A DNA stretch of 64,000 bases. Origin: Natronosalvus rutilus (GTDB taxonomy: Archaea; Halobacteriota; Halobacteria; Halobacteriales; Natrialbaceae). A model generated the notes under the pieces. The model had not been told where the DNA came from. It was given only the letters and a program-made list of their open reading frames with translations, and made no database searches. The stretch's first letter is position 1; every line of letters begins with the position of its first letter. The translations under genes were made by a program, and so were the position numbers. Positions 1-8,773 of the stretch are shown here, in pieces. Where the stretch lies: contig NZ_CP100355.1 in NCBI RefSeq assembly GCF_024204665.1, forward strand, positions 2,771,451-2,835,450, written 5' to 3'.

Positions 1-861
1 GATACGCTCAAAAATGTGATTCTCTGCATCCCATCCGCGTTGGTGCCACCAAAAATCGATAAACGTGTATCCAACATACCTGACGCTTTTCTCAATCACA
101 CCATAGGAGTTAATGAAAAGCGGTCGACTTCCAAACCCGATTGCAGACCCAGTTGTGGCTGAGAGTGCTACACTAAGGGGGCCGTATATCAAATATAAAA
201 CGCCGACAATAAAAGAAGGGAGGGCGAATGCTGCTGTTTTCAATTCCGGCAGAAAGCCTGTGGTCTCGTTCTGATGCCGGACATACAGATATAATGTCGT
301 GACGATCCCAACTAGAACGGCAGGCATATACATGAGATATGCAAAGAGAGCGGCTACCCCTGAAACCAGAAAATAGCGAGAACGCCCCGTCTCGAACCCT
401 ATAGCCAGCGGGTAGAACATACAGCCAATAATACTGATTGCGGCTGCTTCTGGAATACCTCTGGCCGTCATTATCACGAATTTAGGATAGAAGGCGAACA
501 TAACAGTGGCATACAGACCAATCCTGTCAGAGAATAGCTTTCTTGCACCCAGATTGAAAGCCACAACCCCCACACATGACACGATCAACGAGAATAGAGT
601 AACTGCTTTTATACCAAGTAGCCCCTCTGTAGGTAGGAAAAACACAGCAGCTGCGACGTCATAGAAGGGCATTCGGAGCGGGTGATAGCTCTGAAACCCA
701 GCCATGTACGACAATGCGGAACCACGTAGTGGGATGAAGACGGAGTATGACTTCCAAATAGGCGGGTAAAGGAGCCAAAATATTATTCGAACAGCAATCC
801 CGCCTATCACGATCGCCAAGTGGGGAGACAACAATCGATCCTTAGAAATCGAATTATCCAT
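1..861 (-). CDS. Polytopic membrane protein, probable glycosyltransferase-type (partial, runs off window)
   Basis: I translated this by hand from an ATG at 861; 287 codons stay open to the window edge, so the C-terminus is missing. The protein is a succession of hydrophobic segments with short loops, starting with a helix at about residues 15-32. It has the look of the ArnT/PMT-like (GT-C) glycosyltransferases or polymer-assembly proteins that occur in archaeal surface-glycan clusters. The next genes on the same strand are GtrA and two glycosyltransferases, which supports a role in lipid-linked sugar transfer at the membrane. No catalytic motif could be assigned, so the exact function is open. 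Confidence 0.6.
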   Translation of the reverse strand, partial: MDNSISKDRLLSPHLAIVIGGIAVRIIFWLLYPPIWKSYSVFIPLRGSALSYMAGFQSYHPLRMPFYDVAAAVFFLPTEGLLGIKAVTLFSLIVSCVGVVAFNLGARKLFSDRIGLYATVMFAFYPKFVIMTARGIPEAAAISIIGCMFYPLAIGFETGRSRYFLVSGVAALFAYLMYMPAVLVGIVTTLYLYVRHQNETTGFLPELKTAAFALPSFIVGVLYLIYGPLSVALSATTGSAIGFGSRPLFINSYGVIEKSVRYVGYTFIDFWWHQRGWDAENHIFERI

Positions 862-912
862 GATTTGGATTGAACTCAAGTAATTCATAACTCTATTGGA
901 GACCAATTCAAA

Positions 913-1338
913 TCATTGTTGGACGCGCCAGGTAAAGAGGCTCTCAGCACAGTAGTTGACGAAAAATCCCCCACCTATTCCGACTATATTGGCGGCCAAA
1001 TACCAAACTCCGAGAATATTATGAAGAACGAATAGGGTCAACAGAGCTACTCCCACGCCGCCGCTTCTTACGACGTTCGATTTGGCAAATCGCCGGAAGA
1101 GTGACCACATGTTATCGGAGCCAAAATCCGAGAAAGTCCATTTGTCATTTATTAAGAACATTATAATAATTGCGATCTCAGCAGCAATCACCTTTGATAA
1201 GAGGGGCTCAAGCGAAATGAACTCAACAAAAGCTAGGAGAGCGACATTGTCAATGATAGCACCCGCCACACCAACACTGAGGAATTGATTGAACCGTGGA
1301 GCTGACGCGATTGAATGAATGTTTTTAGCGAGTTCCAT
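913..1338 (-). CDS. GtrA family membrane protein
   Basis: This 141-residue protein has about four hydrophobic helices and the usual GtrA shape: an N-terminal helix with FLSVGVAGAIIDN, a helix ending in FLINDKWTF, and a C-terminal FFVNYCAESLFTW segment. GtrA proteins are thought to help move undecaprenyl- or dolichyl-linked sugars across the membrane. Its ATG shares one base with the stop of the upstream family-2 glycosyltransferase (TAATG), so the two are translationally coupled. That pairing is classic for a polyprenyl-phosphate glycosyltransferase plus a flippase-like partner. Confidence 0.85.
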   Translation of the reverse strand: MELAKNIHSIASAPRFNQFLSVGVAGAIIDNVALLAFVEFISLEPLLSKVIAAEIAIIIMFLINDKWTFSDFGSDNMWSLFRRFAKSNVVRSGGVGVALLTLFVLHNILGVWYLAANIVGIGGGFFVNYCAESLFTWRVQQ

Positions 1339-2096
1339 TAATCGTCACTCAGAAGAGGTCTATGGTTGCTTTGTGGAAGGGCTGAATGAATCGGATGACC
1401 CTTTATTCTCAAAGACCGATGACGAATTGTCAATAATGCTCGAGCAAAATCGAACACAGTGCTAAACGGATCTACTGTCGATCCAGGATAATCGTTCCAG
1501 GTGATGGGGATTTCGGATATCTTGAGATCAAATGAACTGGCTACAGATAGCATTTCAATATCCCACGCGAATTTATCCTCGTAAAGGTGATTTCGAATCT
1601 GTTTCCATGCGGAAGATGTAATCGCTTTTGCCCCGCATTGGTAATCATTTAATTTCACCGGGAGTGCAACCCCGGCAGCGAGTGCAAAAAAATCTCCGAG
1701 ATACCGGCGTACTGTGGTTTGATGACTCGTTATGTTAGACTCTGGATGGCGACGAGAACCAACACTAATGTCAGTAATTCCCCGACGAATAGGATCTAAG
1801 ATTTTTCGAACGGATTTGACTGGTGTTGATCCATCAGCATCAAGGAACATCATTATATCCGTGGTTAGCTCTTCAAACCCAGAAGTAATGGCCATCCCTT
1901 TCCCACGCCGTGTAGATGATGTGGCGACTGATACACTCTCTTGACTGATCTGCTCAACCACGCTCTCAGACTTCGGATCATCGAGCTCTACCCGTATCTC
2001 GTCAACCGTGATACCTTCCCGAATTTTTTTAATGTAATCTACAAGCCTATCAGGATCTGGTCGAAAAGCCGGAATCACAATACCTATCGTAGCCAT
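1338..2096 (-). CDS. Family 2 glycosyltransferase (polyprenyl/dolichyl-phosphate sugar synthase type)
   Basis: The N-terminus (IGIVIPAFRPD) and the FLDADGS motif at residues 84-90 give the GT-A fold and metal-binding DxD of family 2 glycosyltransferases. The later KLNDYQCGAKAI and DIEML segments match the dolichyl-phosphate glucose/mannose synthase subgroup. The expected role is to load a nucleotide sugar onto dolichyl phosphate on the cytosolic face. It has no large membrane anchor of its own and is coupled to the GtrA gene downstream. The sugar cannot be predicted. Confidence 0.85.
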   Translation of the reverse strand: MATIGIVIPAFRPDPDRLVDYIKKIREGITVDEIRVELDDPKSESVVEQISQESVSVATSSTRRGKGMAITSGFEELTTDIMMFLDADGSTPVKSVRKILDPIRRGITDISVGSRRHPESNITSHQTTVRRYLGDFFALAAGVALPVKLNDYQCGAKAITSSAWKQIRNHLYEDKFAWDIEMLSVASSFDLKISEIPITWNDYPGSTVDPFSTVFDFARALLTIRHRSLRIKGHPIHSALPQSNHRPLLSDD

Positions 2097-2269
2097 TAGT
2101 GATAACTCCGAAATCCATTAGCGATTTCTGGCCTACCTTGTGTTGCAACCGATTTCACAAGAACAATAGCCAACGGAGGCCCATTTATAAAAGGAATGAT
2201 ATTTATAGCCAAGCTCATTATCAGTAATTCAAACAGGTCAGTAATAACTTTGTTGGCCTCGATATAGGT

Positions 2270-3283
2270 TTATATCTGTGCCTGGGTCTCAGGCATAGGC
2301 TCTTCGGTCTCGATTGGAATATCCCTCAGACACTGTGCAATCTCAGTAGCTGAATCGGTGACAGTCATCGCGATCTGGTTGGCGTCACCCAGATCTAATG
2401 CAATGACATCCCGGTCACTGGCGATGGCCTCGAGCATTGAACGGGAAATCCCACCCCACTCGACGCGTGATGGTGCAAGAAGTACGTCACAGGCAGCGTA
2501 GTATCTGGGCATCTCGACGTAGTCGACTGATCCGTGGTGAAAAACATTCGGGAGGCGGGCTGCTCGATCAACGAGGTCATCGTCTCGAGCCGGACCGACG
2601 AGCACGAATTCCCAGTCAGGGAGCAGTTCAGCGGCATCTAAGACGAGATCAACTCCCTTCTTATAGCTAATTCGACCAACGGTGAGGACACGTCTCGATT
2701 CCTGGACGAAAACCGAGTCGATAGCGTCGACATCAGGATTGAATCGGCCAGGTGACGCGATTCGAGGCTCTTCAATTAGCGCTGCACTCGACCACCAGGG
2801 AATCTTTACTCCACCGTACAGCGGAGTGTAAACCCTATCTGCAAGAAAGACACTCTTGCCGATAATGTTGTTCACGAGATAGTCTTTGGCCTGAGAAACC
2901 CCGCTAGACTGTCCGTACTCAGTAAAATTCGACTGGGAGACTCTCGTACACGCTCGAACAGATTCTCCACGTGAACCCAAAAGGACGCCTGGGGCATGCC
3001 AACGAGGCTGTGTAATCTGTCGCACTTCTTTTGGATCGTGATCCTGAATGTATGCTTTGACAGCACTCATACAGGCTTTGATAATGTCGGTTCCTGATGG
3101 CGAACCGATCTCATACCGGCAGACGGAAAACCGTTCATCCTCGAGGATCCATGCTGGCATCTCGAGGTCCTGGTCGACTAAAACATCGAATGAGGATATC
3201 CCTTCTTCCCGGTCGGGTAACGAATCGAGATAGGCTTCCATGTTCGGAGGACATTGTTGCCCTAAAAACAATCCAACTGTCAT
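2270..3283 (-). CDS. GT-B fold glycosyltransferase (group 1 / GT4-like)
   Basis: The C-terminal half carries a typical Glycos_transf_1 pattern: LTVGRISYKKGVDLVLDA, then FVLVGPA, then a PSRVEWGGISRSMLEAIA segment equivalent to the E-x7-E nucleotide-sugar site. The N-terminal half is less conserved, as usual for the acceptor domain. At 337 residues the length is normal. It probably adds a sugar to a lipid-linked or surface glycan together with its neighbours. It is separated from the family-2 enzyme by about 170 bases with no gene. Confidence 0.8.
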   Translation of the reverse strand: MTVGLFLGQQCPPNMEAYLDSLPDREEGISSFDVLVDQDLEMPAWILEDERFSVCRYEIGSPSGTDIIKACMSAVKAYIQDHDPKEVRQITQPRWHAPGVLLGSRGESVRACTRVSQSNFTEYGQSSGVSQAKDYLVNNIIGKSVFLADRVYTPLYGGVKIPWWSSAALIEEPRIASPGRFNPDVDAIDSVFVQESRRVLTVGRISYKKGVDLVLDAAELLPDWEFVLVGPARDDDLVDRAARLPNVFHHGSVDYVEMPRYYAACDVLLAPSRVEWGGISRSMLEAIASDRDVIALDLGDANQIAMTVTDSATEIAQCLRDIPIETEEPMPETQAQI

Positions 3284-3429
3284 GAAAGCAAATTAACACC
3301 CACCTCTCCTAAATCTATTGGCAGAATCGAATCTTGAGTCGTGATATGCTGTGGATCACCGAACGGCTTTAGGGAATGAGAGCGTAGCCACTGTTGAGGC
3401 CCGTCTTCCCTGGCAGGTTACGGGCTTGC

Positions 3430-3621
3430 TTACTCTCGGTTTTTCACGACGGTGACTTCGAGCGCGTGGTGTATCTCGAGATGAGTGTCGATCGCGCGTT
3501 TGACGGCGTCCTGGTAGTCGTTCGCCGATGGCGTACTCGCGAGTAGTTCGTCGGCGGCGTCTTTCGGAATCGTCAGATGGAATCCAACCTTCTCGTCGTC
3601 ACCGTCGGGCTCGTCGCCCAT
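3430..3621 (-). CDS. Small hypothetical protein, 63 aa
   Basis: This short acidic protein has an N-terminal beta-like stretch (KVGFHLTIPKDAADELLA) followed by two predicted helices. The layout vaguely resembles small ribbon-helix-helix or antitoxin-type proteins, but no family signature can be named. It ends just before the AT-rich phased motif region that precedes module A and could belong either to the chromosome or to the element's left edge. No partner gene is adjacent. Confidence 0.5.
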   Translation of the reverse strand: MGDEPDGDDEKVGFHLTIPKDAADELLASTPSANDYQDAVKRAIDTHLEIHHALEVTVVKNRE

Positions 3622-3700
3622 ACGCGACCCACGAAGTGGCGGGCCAATAATCTAGTCCATTCCGTTGCGCTCACTGAAACTGAAGTAAATGGGGAATAAT

Positions 3701-3744
3701 CGAATTGTTTCGAAACCATTCGAAAACAGTCGAATAGAATCGAT
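3701..3744. promoter_or_regulatory. Five CGAA/CGAT motifs phased at exactly 10 bp; start of a gene-free control region
   Basis: The tetranucleotide CGAA starts at 3701, 3711, 3721 and 3731, and CGAT at 3741; two of them sit in the palindrome TTCGAA. The 10-bp spacing puts every motif on the same face of the helix. The gene-free stretch 3622-3964 also holds a 6-bp inverted repeat (ACGGCC 3887-3892, GGCCGT 3901-3906). Placement just before the first gene of module A suggests an operator or iteron array. This is inference from spacing and position only. Confidence 0.55.
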
Positions 3745-3964
3745 TAGCCCCGGAACCTTCATGTATTAGGGAGTTTATCAATACAATAACGGTCATCGTC
3801 AACGACATGTGTCCGGGAAAGGGGCCGTATTGGATCGGACTCTGAATCGGCATCGCCCTGCTTGGTGGTCGATTTGACGAGGCTCTACGGCCCGTAAAAC
3901 GGCCGTGGTACATAGCTACGCTTCTAAGAACCGACGGACAACCGCTCAGATTTCCACGATACCA

Positions 3965-4618
3965 ATGTCAACCTCATCCGCCCATAGTGACGAGTCCGCG
4001 ACTCGCGCGTCTCACGCTCGTGCACAGTACGCCCGCTACGACCACTGGGGCGAATCAGACACCGACAACGAGACAGAGAAACAGGATCTCGTCGGCCACG
4101 ATCCAAACGGCAACGCGGTCACCCAGCAGAAAATCGAGTCGCTCGCGCACCTCTGGCTCAAGCAGACGTCTCAAGAGCCGTTTTTGGATCCGGTCGCCCT
4201 GTGCGAACCGACGGAGAACGGTCAGCACTCAAGTGAGGGAATCAGGGCCGACCTCACCGATCCGGAGGTCTACCCACCGACGGCAAACAGCCAGGTCACC
4301 GCTCGAAGCCAGATGGAAAAGAAGGCACCCTCTTCGAAACGGTGGCGCTACTCCGAGGAGTACGGCCACCTCACTTACGGCGGTATTATCCGTGATCGGC
4401 CGAAGGACAAACTCCTCGAACTCGTCGGGTACGTGAGCGCGAACATCTGGGCGGTAGACGTCCCACCACGAAACCAGCGAGATATCGAAGAGGGCGCTCA
4501 GAAGCTCAAACAGCGCGGCAAGCTTCACGACGTCCAAATCATGCGGCGGGTGGCAGAGTGGATCTTCCTCCCAAACATCCTGCGGGAGGACAAGAAGCGA
4601 GATTTCAGGCGGAAATAA
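3965..4618 (+). CDS. Hypothetical protein, first gene of module A
   Basis: I chose the ATG at 3965 (MSTSSAHSDES...), which follows an upstream in-frame stretch of poor composition. The 217-residue protein begins with about 70 polar, probably disordered residues, then becomes mixed helical with a basic, aromatic C-terminal part (VAEWIFLPNILREDKKRDFRRK). There are no signal peptide, membrane segments or cysteines, so it is likely cytosolic. It ends 15 bases before the large secreted protein, so it probably shares its transcript. No family was recognised. Confidence 0.6.
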   Translation: MSTSSAHSDESATRASHARAQYARYDHWGESDTDNETEKQDLVGHDPNGNAVTQQKIESLAHLWLKQTSQEPFLDPVALCEPTENGQHSSEGIRADLTDPEVYPPTANSQVTARSQMEKKAPSSKRWRYSEEYGHLTYGGIIRDRPKDKLLELVGYVSANIWAVDVPPRNQRDIEEGAQKLKQRGKLHDVQIMRRVAEWIFLPNILREDKKRDFRRK

Positions 4619-4633
4619 CGGAGACTCATACCA

Positions 4634-7600
4634 ATGACAACCAAAGACTCGAAAGCGACGCATAAACGCTGGCTGCCGTCACGCCACCAATTTCAGGCGA
4701 TCGTCTTCAGCGTGCTCCTGATACTGTCGCTCCCGGCAATGGCAGGAGCGGGCGTAATGGCTGCCGAAACTGACGATGGCAGCACTGGCAGTGGTGACGG
4801 TTCCACCGAGAACACGACTGTCAGACACTATGACGATTTCGAAGACGGGGATTATGAGGGGTGGACCCCTGTGAGAAATCCCGACGCTGTCTCAGTTGTC
4901 GATGAGGGATTTTACGGTGGAAAATCTCTACGTTTGGATGATTCTGGCGGGTCAGGAGAACAGGGAGATATCTTGTTCGACAGTGGTCCTCTTCTCAAAC
5001 TCTCTGATGACTTCGAGATTCAGGGGACTTCAAGATTCGAGGATAATTCCACACAACGGTCTCGGATAGGTGTTCGAACGGAGGACCTTGAGGATAGGCT
5101 CCTCCTCACCTTTAGTAAGCAATACGACAGTGTCTCTCTAACAACTGATTGGGGTGAAAACCCAGAGGACCACGGCGAATATATCGAGGGTGCCCATCAC
5201 GATATGTGGGTTGACTGGAGGATTCAGGTAGATTCTGGAACTGCCCGGGCAAAAGTATGGGAATCTGGAACGAAGGAGCCTGAGAAATGGCAGATGGTTC
5301 GCGACTTCAACAATTTTGAAGGGTATTTCTACGCCAATGCTGGCAACGGAGATTATGGAAGAGAGGTCTTGATCGACCATGTGGACTTAGGAGGTCATAC
5401 CATTTCTGGTCAAGTCCTGAACCGGCACGGTGACCCGGTTTCGAATGCGACCGTCGAAGCCTACGGTGTCAACTTTGATGGCCTCGAGAATCAGGCCGAC
5501 GATCTCGAAGCAGAAGCGGATCGACTCCTCGATGAAGCCGAGAACATGGTCCCGAACGACTGGGACTCTGACCTCCAGATGCTTGGATCTGGCGGCCTCG
5601 TCGACGAAGCCCAGGCTTCTGAATGGAACTATATCGCGGTCCACGAACGCGAAGACTGGGACCTGAACGCCGAACACAATTGGAAAACAAAGTTGGCGTG
5701 GGGCGACGGAGCGGAGATCGACCCCGATCTCGGAGCGCCGTCGGTCCAAACCAACGAGCGGAATCTCGTCCTCTCGATCTGGGATCCGACCGACGTAGGG
5801 GGAACAGTTACCGATCGCGAGGACGCCATAGACAGAGAGCTCCCCGGACGGACAACCTCTGGAACGGTCGTCATAGAGCAAATATCCCCATCCGGAGAAG
5901 CCGTCGACAAAACCAAACGCGAGACCGAGGTCATCGCCGAGGACGTCAACCCGACATACTCGCTTGCAAAGAAAGATCACGAGGCTGTCCGGGTATCGTT
6001 GCCGAGAAACCACTTCTACCGCGTCTATCCAGAGGGACAGCCCGAAAGTTCGTACGTGTTCGCAATCGGCGACCCGGACGACTTTGTGAGCGCCATTCAG
6101 TCAGATCTTCGTGATGAAGCCAATCGACTCACTGACTGGTCCGAAGAGATCCAGAGCACTATCGAAAGTGGTTCCCTCACACGGACGACGACTACTACTG
6201 ACGAAAACGGCTACTACGAGCTCAACGTCCAGCGACCGGTACAAAAGGCTGCGGTCCAGGCCTACAAAGGCGATCCGGAACTGTTGCAGGGCGAACTGGG
6301 TGCCTCTGTCAGCCAGTTGCGGGGTCTTCGTGACATGGGGTATAACGGTTCGATTGGGATGACTCTCGCCCCGACGCGGACGGACGTCCCAGCGAACAAT
6401 GTCACGCTCGAGATGCACGAGCTCGATACGATGCCGTTCGACGGTATCGACGATTTCGAAGAGTTGATGAACCAGCTTACCGAGGAGTTCCTAAATTCAT
6501 CCGTCTACCAGGACCGATGGGACGAGATTATCGAAGAGATCGAAGGCGAACGACTGAGCGAGCTCTACGAGAATTACTACAACCTCGTCGATGGAAACGA
6601 GGAACTCAGGGACCGAGTCGAGGAACTTCTCGGGCGAGAGTTACACGATCCCGATGATGATCCCTCCGTCGCTGAAATGCAGGCCGAGCTCGAGGCCATC
6701 CGGCAGGCACTCGCCGAGCAGGCAACTGGAGATATCGGTATTGGCGACGGCGACTACGAATTCGGCGATGATGGCCTCACGGCGACGTGGCAGGTCCCAT
6801 CGTGGGTGGGCGAAGACGACGTCGCGGTGAATCTGCTGACGAACGGCACGACCGAACCCATCCCAGACGAGTACATTAGCGTCGAACCGACGGGTGGCTT
6901 CGCTGGGACGAACACGGTCACCGTTAGCAACTACCCGATAGATGACGGGGTTACGCTGGCCGATCTCGAACTGGTAATCGCTGGTGAGCACGGCGTCGGC
7001 GATGGTATCATTTCAATCGCAAATCCCGAGTGGGATGGCACCGCCCCGAAGATCGATGCGGTGGACTTCACCGACCTCTCACCCGGCCCCGACGAAACGG
7101 TTGGCGTCTCTCTCGACGCCACTGAAAACTACGACTCGCTCGTCGATGCGACGGTATTCGGACCCGATGGGAACGAGCTCGAGTCGTCGTTGAGCACGAG
7201 TGGTGAGGATCGACTGACGTTCAAGACTTCGGGAGCTGGCGACTATCACGTCCGACTGTATATAGAGTCCACTTCGGGAGACATCTTCCAGATCACAGAA
7301 CGTGTGCGTGCGGGCGAGCAATCACGGAGCGATCGAGCGACTGTCCGTATCGGCCAGTCCAGACTCGGCTATCACGCGACGATCGGCGACCATCTCGAGA
7401 GCGCCCGTGTTGACGTAGATGGATCGAAAATCGGCATCGACGTGATCGCCCCATCGGACGAGATCCCAGGCGAGATCCACCTCATGCCCGACGCTGGCGT
7501 GACGACCAACGACGTCACCTTCGACGTGTCCGTACTCGAGGGGGCGTCTGAAAGCCGAATCAACGGCAACGTGGCGGTGTTGATGCACTTCGAGAGCGGC

Positions 7601-7909
7601 TACGACGATGACACGCTCGCGTGGCGGAATGGGCGCGCGCTTCCGGCCGATGGGAACACCTTCGGAGAAGTCCTCGTGCGAGAGGAGAAACACATTCTCG
7701 TCAGCTACACCGCGAGTAACGGAGAAGTCTACCTTCGAACGGACATGGACCCCGGGTGGGGAGATCGAGCCTGGCACAAGGCCGATCAATATATCCCGAG
7801 GCCGTCGCTCCCGTTCTTCTCGACGATCCTCGTCATCTTCGAGTCCTTCGAGGCCGATGTCGAACGCCTCGGAACCGTGACCACGACAACCGTGCCGGCA
7901 ACGGGGTAA
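4634..7909 (+). CDS. Large secreted multidomain protein (1091 aa), candidate surface or receptor-binding component
   Basis: A cleavable signal peptide spans roughly residues 1-43. Residues about 58-250 form a beta-rich domain beginning HYDDFEDGDYEGWTP, reminiscent of LamG/concanavalin-like lectin folds. A carboxypeptidase-regulatory-like strand (TISGQVLNRHGDPVSNATVEAYG, about 255-277) is split from its matching second half (TDENGYYELNVQRP, about 520) by a long insertion. An acidic helical stretch near 600-700 and several Ig-like domains follow. There is no C-terminal membrane helix or anchor motif. Base composition changes sharply inside the gene: about 4820-5400 is much richer in A/T third positions than the rest. 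It may be a fibre- or spike-like protein, by inference only. Confidence 0.7.
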   Translation: MTTKDSKATHKRWLPSRHQFQAIVFSVLLILSLPAMAGAGVMAAETDDGSTGSGDGSTENTTVRHYDDFEDGDYEGWTPVRNPDAVSVVDEGFYGGKSLRLDDSGGSGEQGDILFDSGPLLKLSDDFEIQGTSRFEDNSTQRSRIGVRTEDLEDRLLLTFSKQYDSVSLTTDWGENPEDHGEYIEGAHHDMWVDWRIQVDSGTARAKVWESGTKEPEKWQMVRDFNNFEGYFYANAGNGDYGREVLIDHVDLGGHTISGQVLNRHGDPVSNATVEAYGVNFDGLENQADDLEAEADRLLDEAENMVPNDWDSDLQMLGSGGLVDEAQASEWNYIAVHEREDWDLNAEHNWKTKLAWGDGAEIDPDLGAPSVQTNERNLVLSIWDPTDVGGTVTDREDAIDRELPGRTTSGTVVIEQISPSGEAVDKTKRETEVIAEDVNPTYSLAKKDHEAVRVSLPRNHFYRVYPEGQPESSYVFAIGDPDDFVSAIQSDLRDEANRLTDWSEEIQSTIESGSLTRTTTTTDENGYYELNVQRPVQKAAVQAYKGDPELLQGELGASVSQLRGLRDMGYNGSIGMTLAPTRTDVPANNVTLEMHELDTMPFDGIDDFEELMNQLTEEFLNSSVYQDRWDEIIEEIEGERLSELYENYYNLVDGNEELRDRVEELLGRELHDPDDDPSVAEMQAELEAIRQALAEQATGDIGIGDGDYEFGDDGLTATWQVPSWVGEDDVAVNLLTNGTTEPIPDEYISVEPTGGFAGTNTVTVSNYPIDDGVTLADLELVIAGEHGVGDGIISIANPEWDGTAPKIDAVDFTDLSPGPDETVGVSLDATENYDSLVDATVFGPDGNELESSLSTSGEDRLTFKTSGAGDYHVRLYIESTSGDIFQITERVRAGEQSRSDRATVRIGQSRLGYHATIGDHLESARVDVDGSKIGIDVIAPSDEIPGEIHLMPDAGVTTNDVTFDVSVLEGASESRINGNVAVLMHFESGYDDDTLAWRNGRALPADGNTFGEVLVREEKHILVSYTASNGEVYLRTDMDPGWGDRAWHKADQYIPRPSLPFFSTILVIFESFEADVERLGTVTTTTVPATG

Positions 7910-7912
7910 GCG

Positions 7913-8701
7913 ATGGACGAGATGAATCGTCGCCGGTTCCTCGCGAGCGTCGGGTTCGCTTCAATCGGTCTGACAACCCCGACAACCGCTCAAACGGACT
8001 ACTCATGGACCGATGGCGGTGACGTCATTGATAGATCCTACCCGGAAGACGAACTTCGACGCCATGTCCCCTATCTCACCACCTCGAGGACTGCTCGCGA
8101 GTCGTTCATCGGCCTGTACGGATGGAAAGCCGAGAGCCCCGATCGGGATACCGACGTCTATGCGTACTGGGCGCGCTACACGCACCAGACGCCCGGAATT
8201 GGTGACATCGGCCTCATGGACTGGGCGGTCGGAGCATTCGCTTCTGACGGCCACGTCTGGGACCACGAACCCTCGTACGTGTTCGTCGACAGCGAGACTG
8301 GTAATTTCGAGCTCGCGGTCGTCACCGGCTATCACCACTTCCCGCTGTTCGTCAGTTCTCAATCACCCCCGATCACGAGGGCCGACGACGGCGGCCAACA
8401 CCTACACCTGAAGGTGGTCGATCCGTGGCATCACTACCTACTCGATAACGACACCATCGGTGGCGACCCGACGATCTACGGACGTCTCGAGTCGTTTCTC
8501 GACGTGCGTGGCGAGTGGGACCAAAACGGCGTCTTCGATGCAACCAACAACCTCGCCATCGACAATCCGTGGGCGTTCCCTGACAACCGCGTGGACTCGT
8601 GGTGGGACGAAAGCACGCGAGACGCAAAAGCCGCCCGCTGGTGGGCGTGGCTCGGGCTACGGGGCGCTGATGAGGCGTCACCGGCGGCCCTTCCGGAGTA
8701 A
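7913..8701 (+). CDS. Tat-exported protein A1 (262 aa), paralogue of the gene at 11175
   Basis: The N-terminus reads MNRRRFLASVGFAS followed by a hydrophobic stretch and TTAQTD, a twin-arginine signal cut near residue 27. The mature part is rich in Trp, Tyr and His. The order of short motifs (DVYAYWARY, DHEPSYVFVD, GYHHF, NPWAFPD, WWAWLGLRGADEA) matches the order in the protein at 11175. An ATG at 7922 is an alternative start. It lies 3 bases after the large secreted protein and before the subtilase. The enzyme class, if any, is unknown. Confidence 0.75.
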   Translation: MDEMNRRRFLASVGFASIGLTTPTTAQTDYSWTDGGDVIDRSYPEDELRRHVPYLTTSRTARESFIGLYGWKAESPDRDTDVYAYWARYTHQTPGIGDIGLMDWAVGAFASDGHVWDHEPSYVFVDSETGNFELAVVTGYHHFPLFVSSQSPPITRADDGGQHLHLKVVDPWHHYLLDNDTIGGDPTIYGRLESFLDVRGEWDQNGVFDATNNLAIDNPWAFPDNRVDSWWDESTRDAKAARWWAWLGLRGADEASPAALPE

Positions 8702-8773
8702 AACCATGACAGGAACACCTGACTCGAGACACAGAGACGCATCGACGTACAACCGACTGACGGAGGATTCCCA

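Noticed and set aside
3671-3913. Minus-strand frame of 80 codons over the phased CGAA region
   Set aside because: No fold or family features; it covers the A/T-rich control region and lacks a start context.
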